A DNA stretch of 64,000 nucleotides from Scolanthus callimorphus (lineage: Eukaryota > Cnidaria > Anthozoa > Actiniaria > Edwardsiidae), in the NCBI GenBank assembly GCA_033964015.1, contig CM066913.1:12084953-12148952 (forward strand). The letters run 5' to 3'. Every line of letters starts with the position of its first letter. The first letter of the stretch is position 1. The notes under the pieces were generated by a model that was not told where the DNA came from, did no database searches, and saw only the letters and a program-made list of their open reading frames with translations. This document shows, one piece after another, positions 31,860 to 43,900 of the stretch. Position numbers and translations under genes: made by a program.

Positions 31860-34586
31860 TAAAGTTGGTACACGGAGTAAACTAGCAGAATTTAACATCA
31901 TTTATTACTCAATAGGTAAATCTACTTCAAGCTATTTTCGGCTATCAGCTTATTAAATCCAAATACATTGTTAGATTTTGAGATGGACAATCCGAAGGGC
32001 GAGTTTCTCGGCCCCTAATTCTTAGTTTGGCAAAAAAAGACTAACAAATAAAGCTAAATGGCAATTACTAGAACATTCGTAACTAACATACCCAAAATAC
32101 CTCTCACCACGATGACGTAAATTTTATGAAATAAGTGTACATACCCTTGTAAAGCCCTTAAATTTCCCTCCTGGGCCGGCCGTGATCGGCCGGTTAGGAA
32201 AAGTCCCCCGTTTCGGTCAATTTTGTAACGGCTTCCCGATACAAAATATCTTGCAAGGGTTAGGGTTAGCGATGTATTGTAGATTCATTTGGCATAAGCA
32301 GGGTGATAAGTACATCGTTCCCATGATGCACCGCGGGCTATAATACGTGACAGTTGCAACCTTTTCTGAAATACTTGTATATCAGCATGTCGAAAGTACG
32401 ATTGTATTCAGTCAGTCACTTTTGTTAGTCATTCTAGTAATTTCTATGTTAAGAAGTTGAACATTTTTTATTCAAAATACCCCAAGTTTCAGTTTGTATC
32501 AGGCCATTTTGTCTCTGGTCTCATCTCGTTCCCAAATCTCTTCTCTGCTTTCGCGCGCGAGACTCACATTTGTTTAAAATCTGAGTTCGAATCCACCTAT
32601 TCTTCGTATTTTTTCTCGATATTATATTTTAATTTTGAAATTTCACCCCAAAAAATTGTTTCTAAAACTGAAAAGAGCGCCCCTGCAGGAACGTAACGTG
32701 CAGCTTTTAGTGGATTTCGAGTTCGAATACATCTGATTTTAATGAAATCCCACTAGGAATGCGCACTTGAATCATGCGTCAGAACCTGGCACACGGAAAC
32801 ATGACGAGATGTGTCAAACAAGAAGCGCGCGAGGCCATCTGGGAACACGAGATGTGTCAAACAAGAAGCGCGCGAGGCCATCTGGGAACACGAGATGTGT
32901 CAAACAAGAAGCGCGCGAGGCCATCTGGGAACAATATTGACTAGTCATCTTAGATTTTACCCAGAAACCCATGCGCTAGAAATCGAGTGCGCCCTACGAA
33001 TCCAAGTAGCCAATCAGAGCGCGCGCTTAACGATACAATGGAATTACTTAAAACGTTAATATAGTACCGTGAGATTCACAAATGACGCGGTAGGGCTCTA
33101 GTTGGATCTCTTGTAAGAGATGGTGTTGCATGATTCTGCATGCTGGGCATTACCAACCGCTAGAGTCTTAAGGATGCCGAAGGCGTGGCCCGTCTAAAAG
33201 CCGCTTGGAACTCAAACCATTGCGCTTGCAGTTGATAACACTTCTGAGACGCAGCAGAGAGCAAGAGGTTTGGAGAGCGTTGGGAACAAGGTCATTACGA
33301 ACTGGAAATACTGATGACCGGTCTAGAAACTTGTTAAAACCTCATGGTAAAGTGTGGAAATCATATATCAAGCGCCAAGTGACAGGTCTGTGTTGTAGTG
33401 TTCTTACAAAACCTAATCAGGATCATTAACTAAATTCTCAAGGGCGTCCATTGGAAGTCATGAGCATGGCGCCGTTGGCTGATCGGTTGGTGCGCTGAAT
33501 AATACAAAGACCAGACACCCTCGAGACAGCAAGTCTGCGACCGGCAGTTAGGATCCAATGCCATGAATTCCTGGACATTATACTGGGCTAAAACAACAGT
33601 GCTAAACAAAGTGAAAGAAAAGACGTACAGACTGGCGGGCGACGGGGCGGGGGCGTAAAGCACGCCAAACAATAGAGCAGAACAATAGAGGAACAATAGA
33701 GAGATGTTTACAGGGACTGATTACCGTATGCCGTGCCTGGGCTGTGAGCGGTGACTGTGGTGATGGAATAGTGCAAGAAAAGTGTCCAACACGGGCATCC
33801 TGCTGATGATTTGATCCTCTCATGGATAGTCAGCTGAGTATGGCTACAAGCGTCACGGGACTTACACAAGTTGACAGCAAACGCGAAATACCTCGTGCAG
33901 TTTACAACTTATCTACAGTAAAGAACGTCGGTTTATTCGAAGCTAAAATAAAGAGAAAATCATCGACGAAACAACAACCATAGAAGTTATTTTCATTCAG
34001 GTTCAGATTAACAAACCTGCTTTGTTGCATCCTGTATGATTTCCGAAAGTCAAACATACGAACGCTTGTTTCTGTGTTTCCCTACATCTCAAGCATGACA
34101 TGATTTCTTTTTATCACCAAATCAATCACAAAAACTAGTATGCAAAGAAAATTGCTTGATCAACTTTTCTTTAGCATGTTTGATTTGTCCCAACCTAATT
34201 GCGAGGTGTTAGATCTGATGTCGACTCCTCGTCTTGATGGCTCGGTGGCTTCAAAGCTTTTCAACTCCCAAGTGACCTTTCAAATCAACATTACACCGCT
34301 ATTTTAATTTTAGATGAAACTTTTGTTTGTTTCTTTTGACACGACTTAAACGAGCTCAATTGAAGCCCGTCTAAGGCTAATTAACCCTGTTCTGTTGCGT
34401 ACACACTACATCGACTCCATTTTATTCACAATTCACGCGTTCAAGTCAGTGATATGCCGAGCCTGATCGCTGATGCTGGCTAGTTTGCGCTAGACACAGC
34501 CCAGGTGACACTGCAAGAGCCTCTCGGACCACTGGACGCATCTACGAGATCAAGACTTCTTGAACGATCACATCTTCTACAAGCTC
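31860..34586. other. Intergenic and 5' flank of the LamG/EGF gene
   Basis: No gene recognised. Contains the 43-bp tandem repeat at 32808-32936. The last few hundred bases before 34587 probably include the promoter and 5' UTR of the LamG/EGF gene; I see no clear TATA box. Confidence 0.45.
32808..32936. repeat. 43-bp tandem repeat, 3 copies
   Basis: Units with GATGTGTCAAACAAGAAGCG and CGAGGCCATCTGGGAACA repeat exactly three times. A 43-bp period puts each copy in a different reading frame, so the ORF through it is not protein-like. Confidence 0.9.
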
Positions 34587-37500
34587 ATGATGACCAGTCT
34601 TACGATGATGTCATTCTCACTCGTGTTTTTCACAGTTTGGATAATTCTTGTTGCGCCACTTCACGCCACGTCAGGTGAGTTAAACAATTTGGGTTCCCGC
34701 TCTGATGTCTCTCATAAACCACGAGTCGATTGGCAAAAAAATCCTAGAGCCACATATTTATTTCTCCCTGCAATTATCAGAGATATAATAATGTTCATAT
34801 GAGCCATGGGATACCAAGGGACACGTTCAGTAAAAAATGAGGGAACGTAAGAAATAGTGAGGATTTATAGGCAGTCGAGACGAAAACTACCAAATGTTCA
34901 AAAGCAGGCGATCACAATGTACTGCATTGCAAATCACGTTTTTCGCACTTTTATTTCAAACGTGTTGGAGAGCCTTTGGCGGTAACATATTTCCCTTTCC
35001 TCAGTGAAGTTTATTCAACACCCGAGTATTGAATGCGCCGCGTCTTGTCAGCAAATGTCTAGCACTTTGTGACCAGTTAGTGTGTAATTGGTGTGTTTGT
35101 ATTTCTAACAAGCTTATTCATTACACGGTCAATGTTTGTCTAATTCGCACTCTATTTATTAGATTGTTTGTGAAAGTGCTATGATACTGTATTCCCGCTA
35201 TTCACTGTTTGTTCGCCCCGCTCTGTGAGCTCTTTGTCACTTATAGTGGGCGCTGTTTTGAATAGTTTCACAGACCAAACATTTTTCTCGTCGCTTGTGT
35301 CTGCGATTTTTCTAATGTTACATACTTTTATTTACTTTTTAAACGAACTTTAATTAACGTGTTTATACGCGCGAACTCAGCCTTCTGCGAATCTGTCTTA
35401 ACAAACGTATCCTTATCACACTTACCTGTTTCAGAAGTAAAATGTTTAAAATACTTCTTAAGACCTTCTTCGGTCTTCTGTAATCCTATAAATTTTACAA
35501 TTAAATGGCGCCAGGGGCGTACGCAAGATTTTAAAAAGTTTAACTAGGCACCTCGGGCGGGTTTTTTTTCTTCAAAAATACAGGCTCATGAATGCAGTAC
35601 AGTACTAGTACTAGTACATTACTTGGGCGCAGTAAAATGATGGATATTACTAACTATTTTGAAATCAAATTTTGTGTACCCTTCAGCCCCAGCCATGAGG
35701 GTTTCAGGGAGCGGAGAGGAGCGTCTACCCTGTGATGACGAGAACGGAGAATGTGAACTCAACCACCCAACTAAGCCTGCTACAGGGAGAACAAGCAGAG
35801 AAGAACTTGCCGTGCATAACAAAGCCCCGGACAGCCAAACAGGAGCATCGACGGAGACCGAAAACGAAGAACAAGAAGCCGAGGAAGGGCGCGAAGAGGA
35901 GGAAAGTTTCGTCCGCAAGCCTCGTTTCCACGGAGACTCATATATGATGTTGCCAAGGTTACCCTCTACTGCACGTGCGTCACTGGAGCTGTCAATCACC
36001 TTCAAGGCAAGCAGTGGTGATGGGCTACTACTGTACAGCGGTCGTCGTGATGGCAAGGATTTCTTGTCTTTGGCACTCAGAAACAGTCACGTCGAATTCA
36101 GGTAAGGGATGGCGAGTAGTTGTTTACTGCAACTAAATATTTTTTTTCCAACAAAAGTATTCTGTCACAGCCAAAAATACGCCTTCAGAAAATGACACTT
36201 TTTATCAGTCGCATGTTAATGATGTTATTTAAATATTGTTGCAGGTTCAACAATGGCGGAGACACCGCTATCCTGACAACAAAACAGAACATCACCCTAG
36301 ACAAGTGGCACAAGGTAGTAGCGTTTCGTGACCAGCGTGACGGATACTTGATGCTAGATCATGGCGAACTTGTCACGCAATCTACGCAAGGGCCGCAGTA
36401 CCTGATGGACCTGGAGACAGAGCTGTACCTGGGTGGCGTACCACGCATGCGCATCATAACTGCCTCTGTAAAGTATGATCGCGGATTCAGTGGTTGTATA
36501 AAAGACATGGTGATCAATGGACGTAAGATGGTCTTGTCGGAATATGCGGGAGAGGCTCTCCAATCTCATAATATCGGTAAGGACGCGCTGAATTATGCGC
36601 TGGCTCAATTACTATAACAACGCGGAAAGACCTGAACAGGGCAGTTATCTATTCAATACATAATTTCCATTCTTTTTTTCTTCTTCTTTCATTTGCAAAG
36701 GTACATGCGACAGCCGATTACATGCAGCTGCATGTAACTGTCGTCACCAGGCCCCCTGCCAGTACACGGACACAGGAGAGCTGAAATGCGCCTGCCCGCT
36801 GGGTACCTATGGTCTGCGGTGTGAGCACAGTAAGTAACCACATTAGTTCGGCATTATTCGTTTTGAAAATCTTAAATCTACAAATGCAACGGCCTCGTTT
36901 TCTTTGCTTACTTCGTCATTTTCTTGACCAAAGACGCCTGGCAGCTCCGTCCAGTAACCGCAAACATGTTCGTCAATAATTCTCAATCCGGTTCTCAACT
37001 TACATTTGAAATGCGATTGTTTGCAGAACTCAAGCTCCTCATGCCATCATTTGAAGGTCGATCCTACCTGTCCTACCCCTCCTTAGGATTATCAGCAGTC
37101 AAGTCCTTCGTTATTAGCCTCGTTCTGAAGCCGAGGTCCGACACAGGACTTATTCTCTTTAATGGCCAACGCACAGATGGGAAAGGGGACTTCATCTCAT
37201 TGTCATTAAGGGAAGGGAGAGTAGAGTTTATGTTCGACTGTGGCTCTGGTCCGGCGATCATCAGGTAAGAACTTCGCTTTGATTGTACTTCGAAGTTACT
37301 AACACATGTACTAACGGAAAGAAGGATCTAGGAATTTTAACTGTTTTAACGTGAGTGACGGATGTCAATGCGCTCCGTTGGTCAGATATTTTAGATGTCA
37401 CGTAGCGATGTACCTTTCATCGAAAATACGACGGAATGTCAATCTAACATGTCGCCTGTCAAAATAACAAGTTCATTGATTGAAAAGGAAAAAACACCGA

Positions 37501-39735
37501 AGTTGAAAAAAGTGTTGTTTGTTTTACAGAAGCAAGACGACAATTATCATGAACCAATGGCAAACCATCAAAATATCACGTGACGGTAGAACAGCCAGTT
37601 TAATCGTGAATGGTGGGCGTCCTGTGGTCGGTACATCGCCTGGTCGCCTAAATCTCATCAGCCTAAAGGAAGAGCTGCAGTTAGGGGGCATGCGCGACTA
37701 CCGGCACCAACCAGCAGTCGTGGGCATGCGCGTTGGCTTCAAAGGCTGTATACAGCAGGTGAGCCGGCAATCAATAACAGTTGGTTTGCGGATGATAGAT
37801 GCATGATCAACTAGAGTCCCCATTCCATAGCTCAATTTTAATTTTCTTGTGGTTCTTTTTTTTTTCAGGTTTCTATCAATTCGAAAACACTGAGCTTGCC
37901 GTCCGCCCACTCTGGAGTCAACATTGTGAACTGCAATCACCTGTGTGTCACGCATTCGTTATGTTTAAATGGAGGTGCTTGTCACGCCATCATGGACCAC
38001 TACACATGCCGTTGTGCCGTGGGGTACACCGGGATCATGTGCGAGAGAGGTAAGTAAATCTACGCAACATCTACCTGAGAGCACCAGGATCTTCTACCCT
38101 GTCTCTAGTACCGTAGGCTACATCTTAAATGGTTTCCTCTTTATTTTCTTAGCGCGACGAGTTAGCACTCCCTCGTTCACCGGTGATGGGTACTTACAGA
38201 TCACTGACGAGAAGATCTTGAATAGGTAAGAGAGAGAAATATGGAGATGTCTAAGACCTCCAGGCAAGTGTGATAACTAACCACCTCATTTGATCAACAG
38301 CGTGTCTGGTTTCAATACCAAGATCGAGCTTAAGTTTCGCACCTCCGAGAGAAATGGGCTCATCTTACTTGCAAAACAGGTTAGTCCTGCTTATTGAATA
38401 CTGTCGTGCCCTCACAACAAACGCGCAATCACAAGTGCAGCAAGTTCAACTATTTTCGTACGAGTATTACTGACTACCTACTGTTTGTGTCTGATTAGAA
38501 ATACGCCGATAACGGAGACCACATATCAATACGACTAGTACATGGCAAGGTTGAAGCAAGGTAAGCCATCAACATCGCACTCTACACTGCCATGACATGA
38601 CATCATCCTAGTTAATAAAAGCACGGCGAAAGAGCTCGTTTTCGAAAGGTTACCATAATCGCAAATCAGCCAGTAAATTTCAAGTGCAATTGAAGGCATG
38701 GAAAATGGAAATGAAATAGAAATATCTGGGGGGAACACTGTTCAAAAAACTGACGATGTTTATTGTTTGCCGTACAGATATGACCTGGGGACAGGAGTAG
38801 AGACAGTCATCATGTCCAAGACTTCCGTTGATGATGGGCGGTGGCATTCTATCAAATTTGTCAGGTCAGTAAATCCGACAGTATCAAGACTCTTTTTCTC
38901 TGAAACTCTAGACAACAAGCCTAGTCAATGGCGTTCTGCGTGGGCTCCCTGTGGTGTGTAGGTGAGACGTCGCAGGAGACCCAAGCCCAGCCCTCGCGCT
39001 TCCTCACGATTCACCGTTCTGGGTGGGCTCCCTGTGGTGGGTAGGATAGAAAGTGTGACGTCACAGGAGACCCTGGTCCAGTCCTAGTCGCGTTTCATCT
39101 CCTAGCACAGATAACCCTCTCAGAAAGCCAGGGACTTGAGCTGCTAAACAGCGAGGTTCGTCTTCGCATGGAGCCGTGTGCTGGAAACTGATCAACGTCT
39201 TTCTCACGCATTTTAACAAACAATGGGATGATCTAACATTAGAATAAGGCTTTGTTGCAACAGCACTATTCAATAGCAACACCACTAGAAGGAAAGGCAC
39301 AGGCTCATGCTTACATGCTATGTATTTACAATGTTTCATTTCTTTTTTCTTTTTACAGAAAAACGTGGTCCGCTTATCTGAAGGTAGATAAAGAAGTTGA
39401 AGTGAATGCAGCCAAAAATTCGAGATTCCATCAGCTAAACAGTGATATGCTATTCATCGGTGAGTAATGACTCGGTATTTCAGTCGACAATTCAGTTTGA
39501 TAACTCCCAGCCAGTTATTACGTGGTTTAAAAGCCATTCGTAAACTGCATTCAGATACGTCACTAACATGTTTTTCTGTGTCGTAGGTGGGACGCCGATG
39601 ACCGACGTTCGACATCCCTCGACAGGTCTCGACGGTTGTATCAAGGATCTATCTATCAGCGATTACGTTGTAAACTTTGCGTCTGACGTGTCGGCAGGAG
39701 CTAACGTACGACAATGTACTGAATATTATGACTAA
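34587..39735 (+). CDS. Secreted LamG-EGF-LamG-EGF-LamG protein (agrin/perlecan/pikachurin C-terminus type), complete, 720 aa
   Basis: Thirteen exons in perfect phase: 34587-34674, 35687-36101, 36245-36576, 36701-36829, 37027-37264, 37530-37758, 37869-38049, 38153-38225, 38301-38379, 38499-38560, 38778-38864, 39359-39459, 39587-39735. Residues 1-29 are a signal peptide (hydrophobic SLVFFTVWIILV). An acidic Glu-rich linker runs to about residue 105. LamG1 (about 110-275) has LELSITFKASSGDGLLLYSG, LDKWHKV, ELYLGGVP and FSGCIKDM. EGF1 (about 280-320) ends CACPLGTYGLRCEH. LamG2 (about 325-475) has DTGLILFNGQ, MNQWQTIKISRDG and FKGCIQQ. EGF2 (about 495-538) has LNGGACHAI and CRCAVGYTGIMCER. LamG3 (to 715) has RNGLILLAK, DGRWHSIKFV and LDGCIKDLSI. 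Such proteins act in basement membrane and cell-matrix adhesion (dystroglycan, heparan sulphate or integrin binding in the family). No follistatin, laminin-EGF, SEA or immunoglobulin domains precede LamG1, so it is not full agrin or perlecan. Start: two adjacent ATGs (34587, 34590). Confidence 0.88.
38925..39090. repeat. Imperfect direct duplication of about 80 bp
   Basis: TGGGCTCCCTGTGGTG ... GACGTC(A/G)CAGGAGACCC occurs twice within the intron before the twelfth LamG-gene exon. Confidence 0.6.
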
Positions 39736-39844
39736 AATTCACCAAATGCAAAATTGTAATTTTTCCTAAATTTAAAAATTTTGGAGATATATTATAATGT
39801 ACATAAATACATGCAACGAAGCGTAAAAGGACGGAAGTCTCTAA

Positions 39845-39850
39845 AATAAA
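39845..39850 (+). terminator. Possible poly(A) signal AATAAA of the LamG/EGF gene
   Basis: AATAAA lies 110 bp after the stop codon; a second lies near 40118. Choice between them is not determinable from sequence alone. Confidence 0.4.
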
Positions 39851-40317
39851 TTATATTATTCACAATGCTTGCTTTGACTGATAATGTGTCATGCAAAAAA
39901 GGGCCTGACTGATTGGAATAATCTAGTGATATGACTTTGAAATATCGTAATTTCAGCCATGGTTTTTTTAATTCTTTCATGTTATTTGTTGTACTAGGCC
40001 AAATTGGGTTAAACATTAAAAATGTGCGTCACGGAATAACACGTTAGTGCCATGTCATCAAGTCCGTTTTCTTGCGTGACATGATGCACTGCTATTTTAT
40101 AAAAGCAATATTTAAGCAATAAAAAGCGGATTTCCTTAAATATTGGTATTTCAATGATGTAAAAACACTATTCATTATTCCTGCTGGTCATGCTGATTCT
40201 GACTGGACAGTTTGTATTCCTGACATCGTTAATTGACAGACTGGACGGTTCATGATCATGGAACATAAATGTGAAAAGACACTTTCATGACTTCTCCAGG
40301 TGAGGGATATAAAACTC

Positions 40318-40460
40318 AGGGGCGTAGCCAGGATTTTGGCAAGAAGGGGGCTTCAGGGGCCCTTCGTACGACATTTTCTCGTGATAACCCATACTGTAGT
40401 TTTTGTTTGAAAAGGGGTAGCTGGGCCCCCTTCGCCCTCCCACTGCTAACGCCCCTGCAA
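40318..40460. mobile_element. hAT-like MITE
   Basis: The left end CAGGGGCGTAGCCAGGATTT is the common hAT-type terminus; the right end GCTAACGCCCCTG is its imperfect inverse. It sits between the converging LamG/EGF and FGGY genes. Confidence 0.55.
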
Positions 40461-40917
40461 CTTGCGATAATGTTGTGAATACTAGCATCACAGAGAAAGA
40501 AGTGTACGCAAAATCTAACTGCATGCCTAGGCATGTTTATTGTTATTTGGTGGAAACCCACCAGCATGCTATCACAAAATACTACAATCTGATTGGCTCC
40601 CTACTCAATATCATTCTATTACATGATAGATAGTTCCAAAAGTAGTACTCCTGTTCCAAATCGAAAATAGTATGCCACTAAAATAGACAGAATAGTCAAC
40701 AGTCGGCACTATATTGACTCGTAGAAAACGAGACCTTGTAGTCTAGTTATTGTTAAATGTTCATGAGCTCACAGCTGCCCATTTACCTGCTCATTACGGG
40801 TGTTTTAGCTGGACATAATATTCCTGGTGAAACAATAGTACTACTGACTGTGTAGCTGACACATAGAGTAGAGTATGTACTGTACTTTCTGATTTCATCT
40901 GTCTATTCTTATATCAC

Positions 40918-43900
40918 TCACGGATCCTGGGCCATTATCCCTCTGTACTCCTGCTGGTCACTCAACATCTTGAGAAAAACTTCATGCTTGTTACTGTGGA
41001 ACCTGGTGCAAAGTGCAAAAGAATATCAGCTATTTCAATAAAGGATAGATCAGCCTTAGAAGCCACTCAAGCTTAGGCACCCAGACCGAAGATAGCAGTA
41101 CCGGTATGGGTAGAGACACAAATTCCTGTTTTTGGTGATACCTCAGTTGTCTATCTGCTACATTCTACAAAACAGAGCTTCATTTAAAGCAAGTAATGTC
41201 CATTATTTTTTTCAGCGGTCCAGTATCCATCAAATCGTGTGCTCTGATTGGCTCGCGAGCGGTCCGGAATCCTACGATCCGAATGAATCGCGCACGCGCT
41301 AATTTCTGTGAAGTTTTATGCTGTTTCAGTGAAAGCAATAAAATAAATATATTTTTTACCAGCTTGGGGTCAGTCCAGATCGTGAAAAACTGTGACCTTG
41401 GCCTTGAAAATACTGACCTCAACCTCCGGTCTCGGTCAGTATTTTCAAGACCTCGGTCACGGTATTTCACGATCCGGACCTCCCAGCCGGTAAATAACAT
41501 ATATGTAGTTAACTACGGTAGCAAAAGTTGCATATTCAAACTGTGAGCCAAATAGGATAACTACCCAGGTAACTTTGTGGTCTGCATGGGCACATACAAC
41601 TTCAGACAGTGTTTATTGGAGAATAGTTGTATATACAGTACATGGTAATTTGCCTGTAACCGGGTCAACATCTGTATTTTTCAAAAGCAGGGACATGCTA
41701 CATGTGATAATATGCTCTATTAACACCATTTTTTCCAGGAAGTCTTTAGTAATTTTTCAGGAGTTTTCCAGGAGTTTTTATTTGTTAGAAATGCCCCCTC
41801 ACTGAAAAAAACATGATAAGTCTGGAGGATGTCATAATTTGCAGCCCACAATCAGATTTACAAAACTGAGTGATTCAACCACATTTGAGTTGAAACACTT
41901 TTCTAAGATTTTCAAGGACTTTCCAGGAAGGAAATGAAACAAACCCTGTGTCATTTATCCCATTGCCTGTCTACATGGAAACTAATTCACAAAGACAAGC
42001 ACACCATGGGATGGCTTGATTTCTGTCTTTACTGAAAATGAGAATAAATATTAATATCTCTACTGAAAGCATGTACCTCAAAGGCTGCACTGACATAAAA
42101 AATCCATGAAATGAACTTACTTTCTTAAAGTGACATCTGGATAAACAACATCTCCCACTGCAGTCATGGTCTTCATTGCCTCCTTCACATAAAGAATTGA
42201 TATTATGATTATGGTGATGGGTTTGTAGAAAAAAGTATTCAAATGAAGTATTCAAATTCAAGTGTGATATGCAACCTTCTTCCCAAGCTCGAATAGTCTA
42301 GTGCTACTCTAGGTTGCTGCCTGCCTCTCCTTAACCTATCCTTTTCTCCTTATCAAAAATCATGTAAGCTAAAGAAATGTACAAATAAAGATTGTTACAA
42401 GTCTTCTCACCTGCATAGTGTCAAAATCTCCTGCTGCACATGCACCTAGAATGGACGAGCCCACAAGTACCGAGTCTTCCTCTCTTGGCAAAACACAGGG
42501 CATTCCTGCAAGGATTAGGAATTAATTTAGTTTTGACCATTTTCATTAAAGGTGCATTAATATTGGATACAGAAGTGTTATAAATATTGACACATCCATA
42601 CCTGTAACATCGGCATGTGACTTCACATATAGGCTGTTTTTTATCAAACCCCCACACATAAACAATGTGTTGACATGATGACCACTGCTATTCATAGCTT
42701 CTACAATATGCCGAGTACCATGCTACCAAGGGGGAATCAAAAACAAAACTTAGATGGCAAATAAAAGCAGCAACAATACCATTTGCAAAAGTGCTTTTTG
42801 TTTTCATGTCTTAGGCTTCTGCTAAGTACAACCACCCTCAAATGTACTAAAGGTTTTGTCTCAAACTTCAAAAGTAACTTACTGCCAGAGCTTGTAAGGT
42901 TGCAATGTAGAGAACAGTTAGGTCTTCAAGACTGGATGATAATGTTAAACCACAAACCTAAAGATACGGTACAGCACATTTTGAAAGAGCACCAGAAGGA
43001 TCAATGGTTTGCATAGTAAGCAATATCAGACAAAGGTTTCACCAGAAGGATCAAGGGTTTGCAAAGTAAGCAATATCAGACAAAGGTTTCACAGCAACTG
43101 CTCTCAGGTAATGTAGTAGATGTGAATGCTTCTTCGTGAATTTACAGGTAAACAGCAAAAATGTTGTATCAATAATCTACATCTTTCCATTAAAGTGCCA
43201 CTATTATCAAGTTTGAAAATTATTTACTTTATGTCTTATTTGAAAGAGCTGAGGGTCAGAAGAAATATGCTTCTTTCCGTTTTCAAAAATCTTTTTTGGT
43301 TCCGAAGATATTAGAGTTTGAAATTTGGCCGCCATTGCTCCAAAGTGTGACTTGATGACGTCACACTCTCAACAAACAAAGTGGTGAATTATTTGATGGT
43401 CTATATTTTTGTTGGATTTTCATCAAATCCTATCAAATTTGCCACGGTTATTGAACTCACTCTTCCTGATAATTTTGTTTACCTTAATTGATTGCCATGG
43501 CAACAGCCTTTGTTCCAGACCACCCCTATCCAAAATTCTAGATGAGGCTATATCTTTTGAAGAAATCAATTGTAACCTACATTGCCATGCCCACTTATCT
43601 TATTTAGTAGTAGCTCGTTTTTAGTAACAAGCAAATTGGTTAATTCTGAAATCTGGGCGGGTAAAATCGGGAAATCCTAAAATCGTCTGGGGAGCCTGGG
43701 AACCAGGGGGTTGCCATGGCAACCCTGATTGATGAGTCACATCACTCTGTTCAAGTCAAGTATTCATTCTGCCAAGTTTCAGCACTCTAACTTCAAGAGG
43801 TATAGAGATATACCTCTTTTTAGTATTTAGGCATTGATCAAGTTGAGAGTGTGACGTCATCACCCATGCTAATTTGCATATCGTTCTTACCTTCATAACT

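Noticed and set aside
33205..33429. 74-aa plus-strand ORF (Leu/Arg-rich start)
   Set aside because: No recognisable domain, no splice context and no paralogue in the window; indistinguishable from chance.
35619..36056. 145-aa minus-strand Ser-rich ORF
   Set aside because: Antisense shadow of the acidic LamG-gene exon, whose plus frame has matching splice sites and domain content.
41180..41546. Overlapping ORFs of 106 and 116 aa on opposite strands
   Set aside because: Both are mirror readings of the palindromic MITE at 41357-41492.
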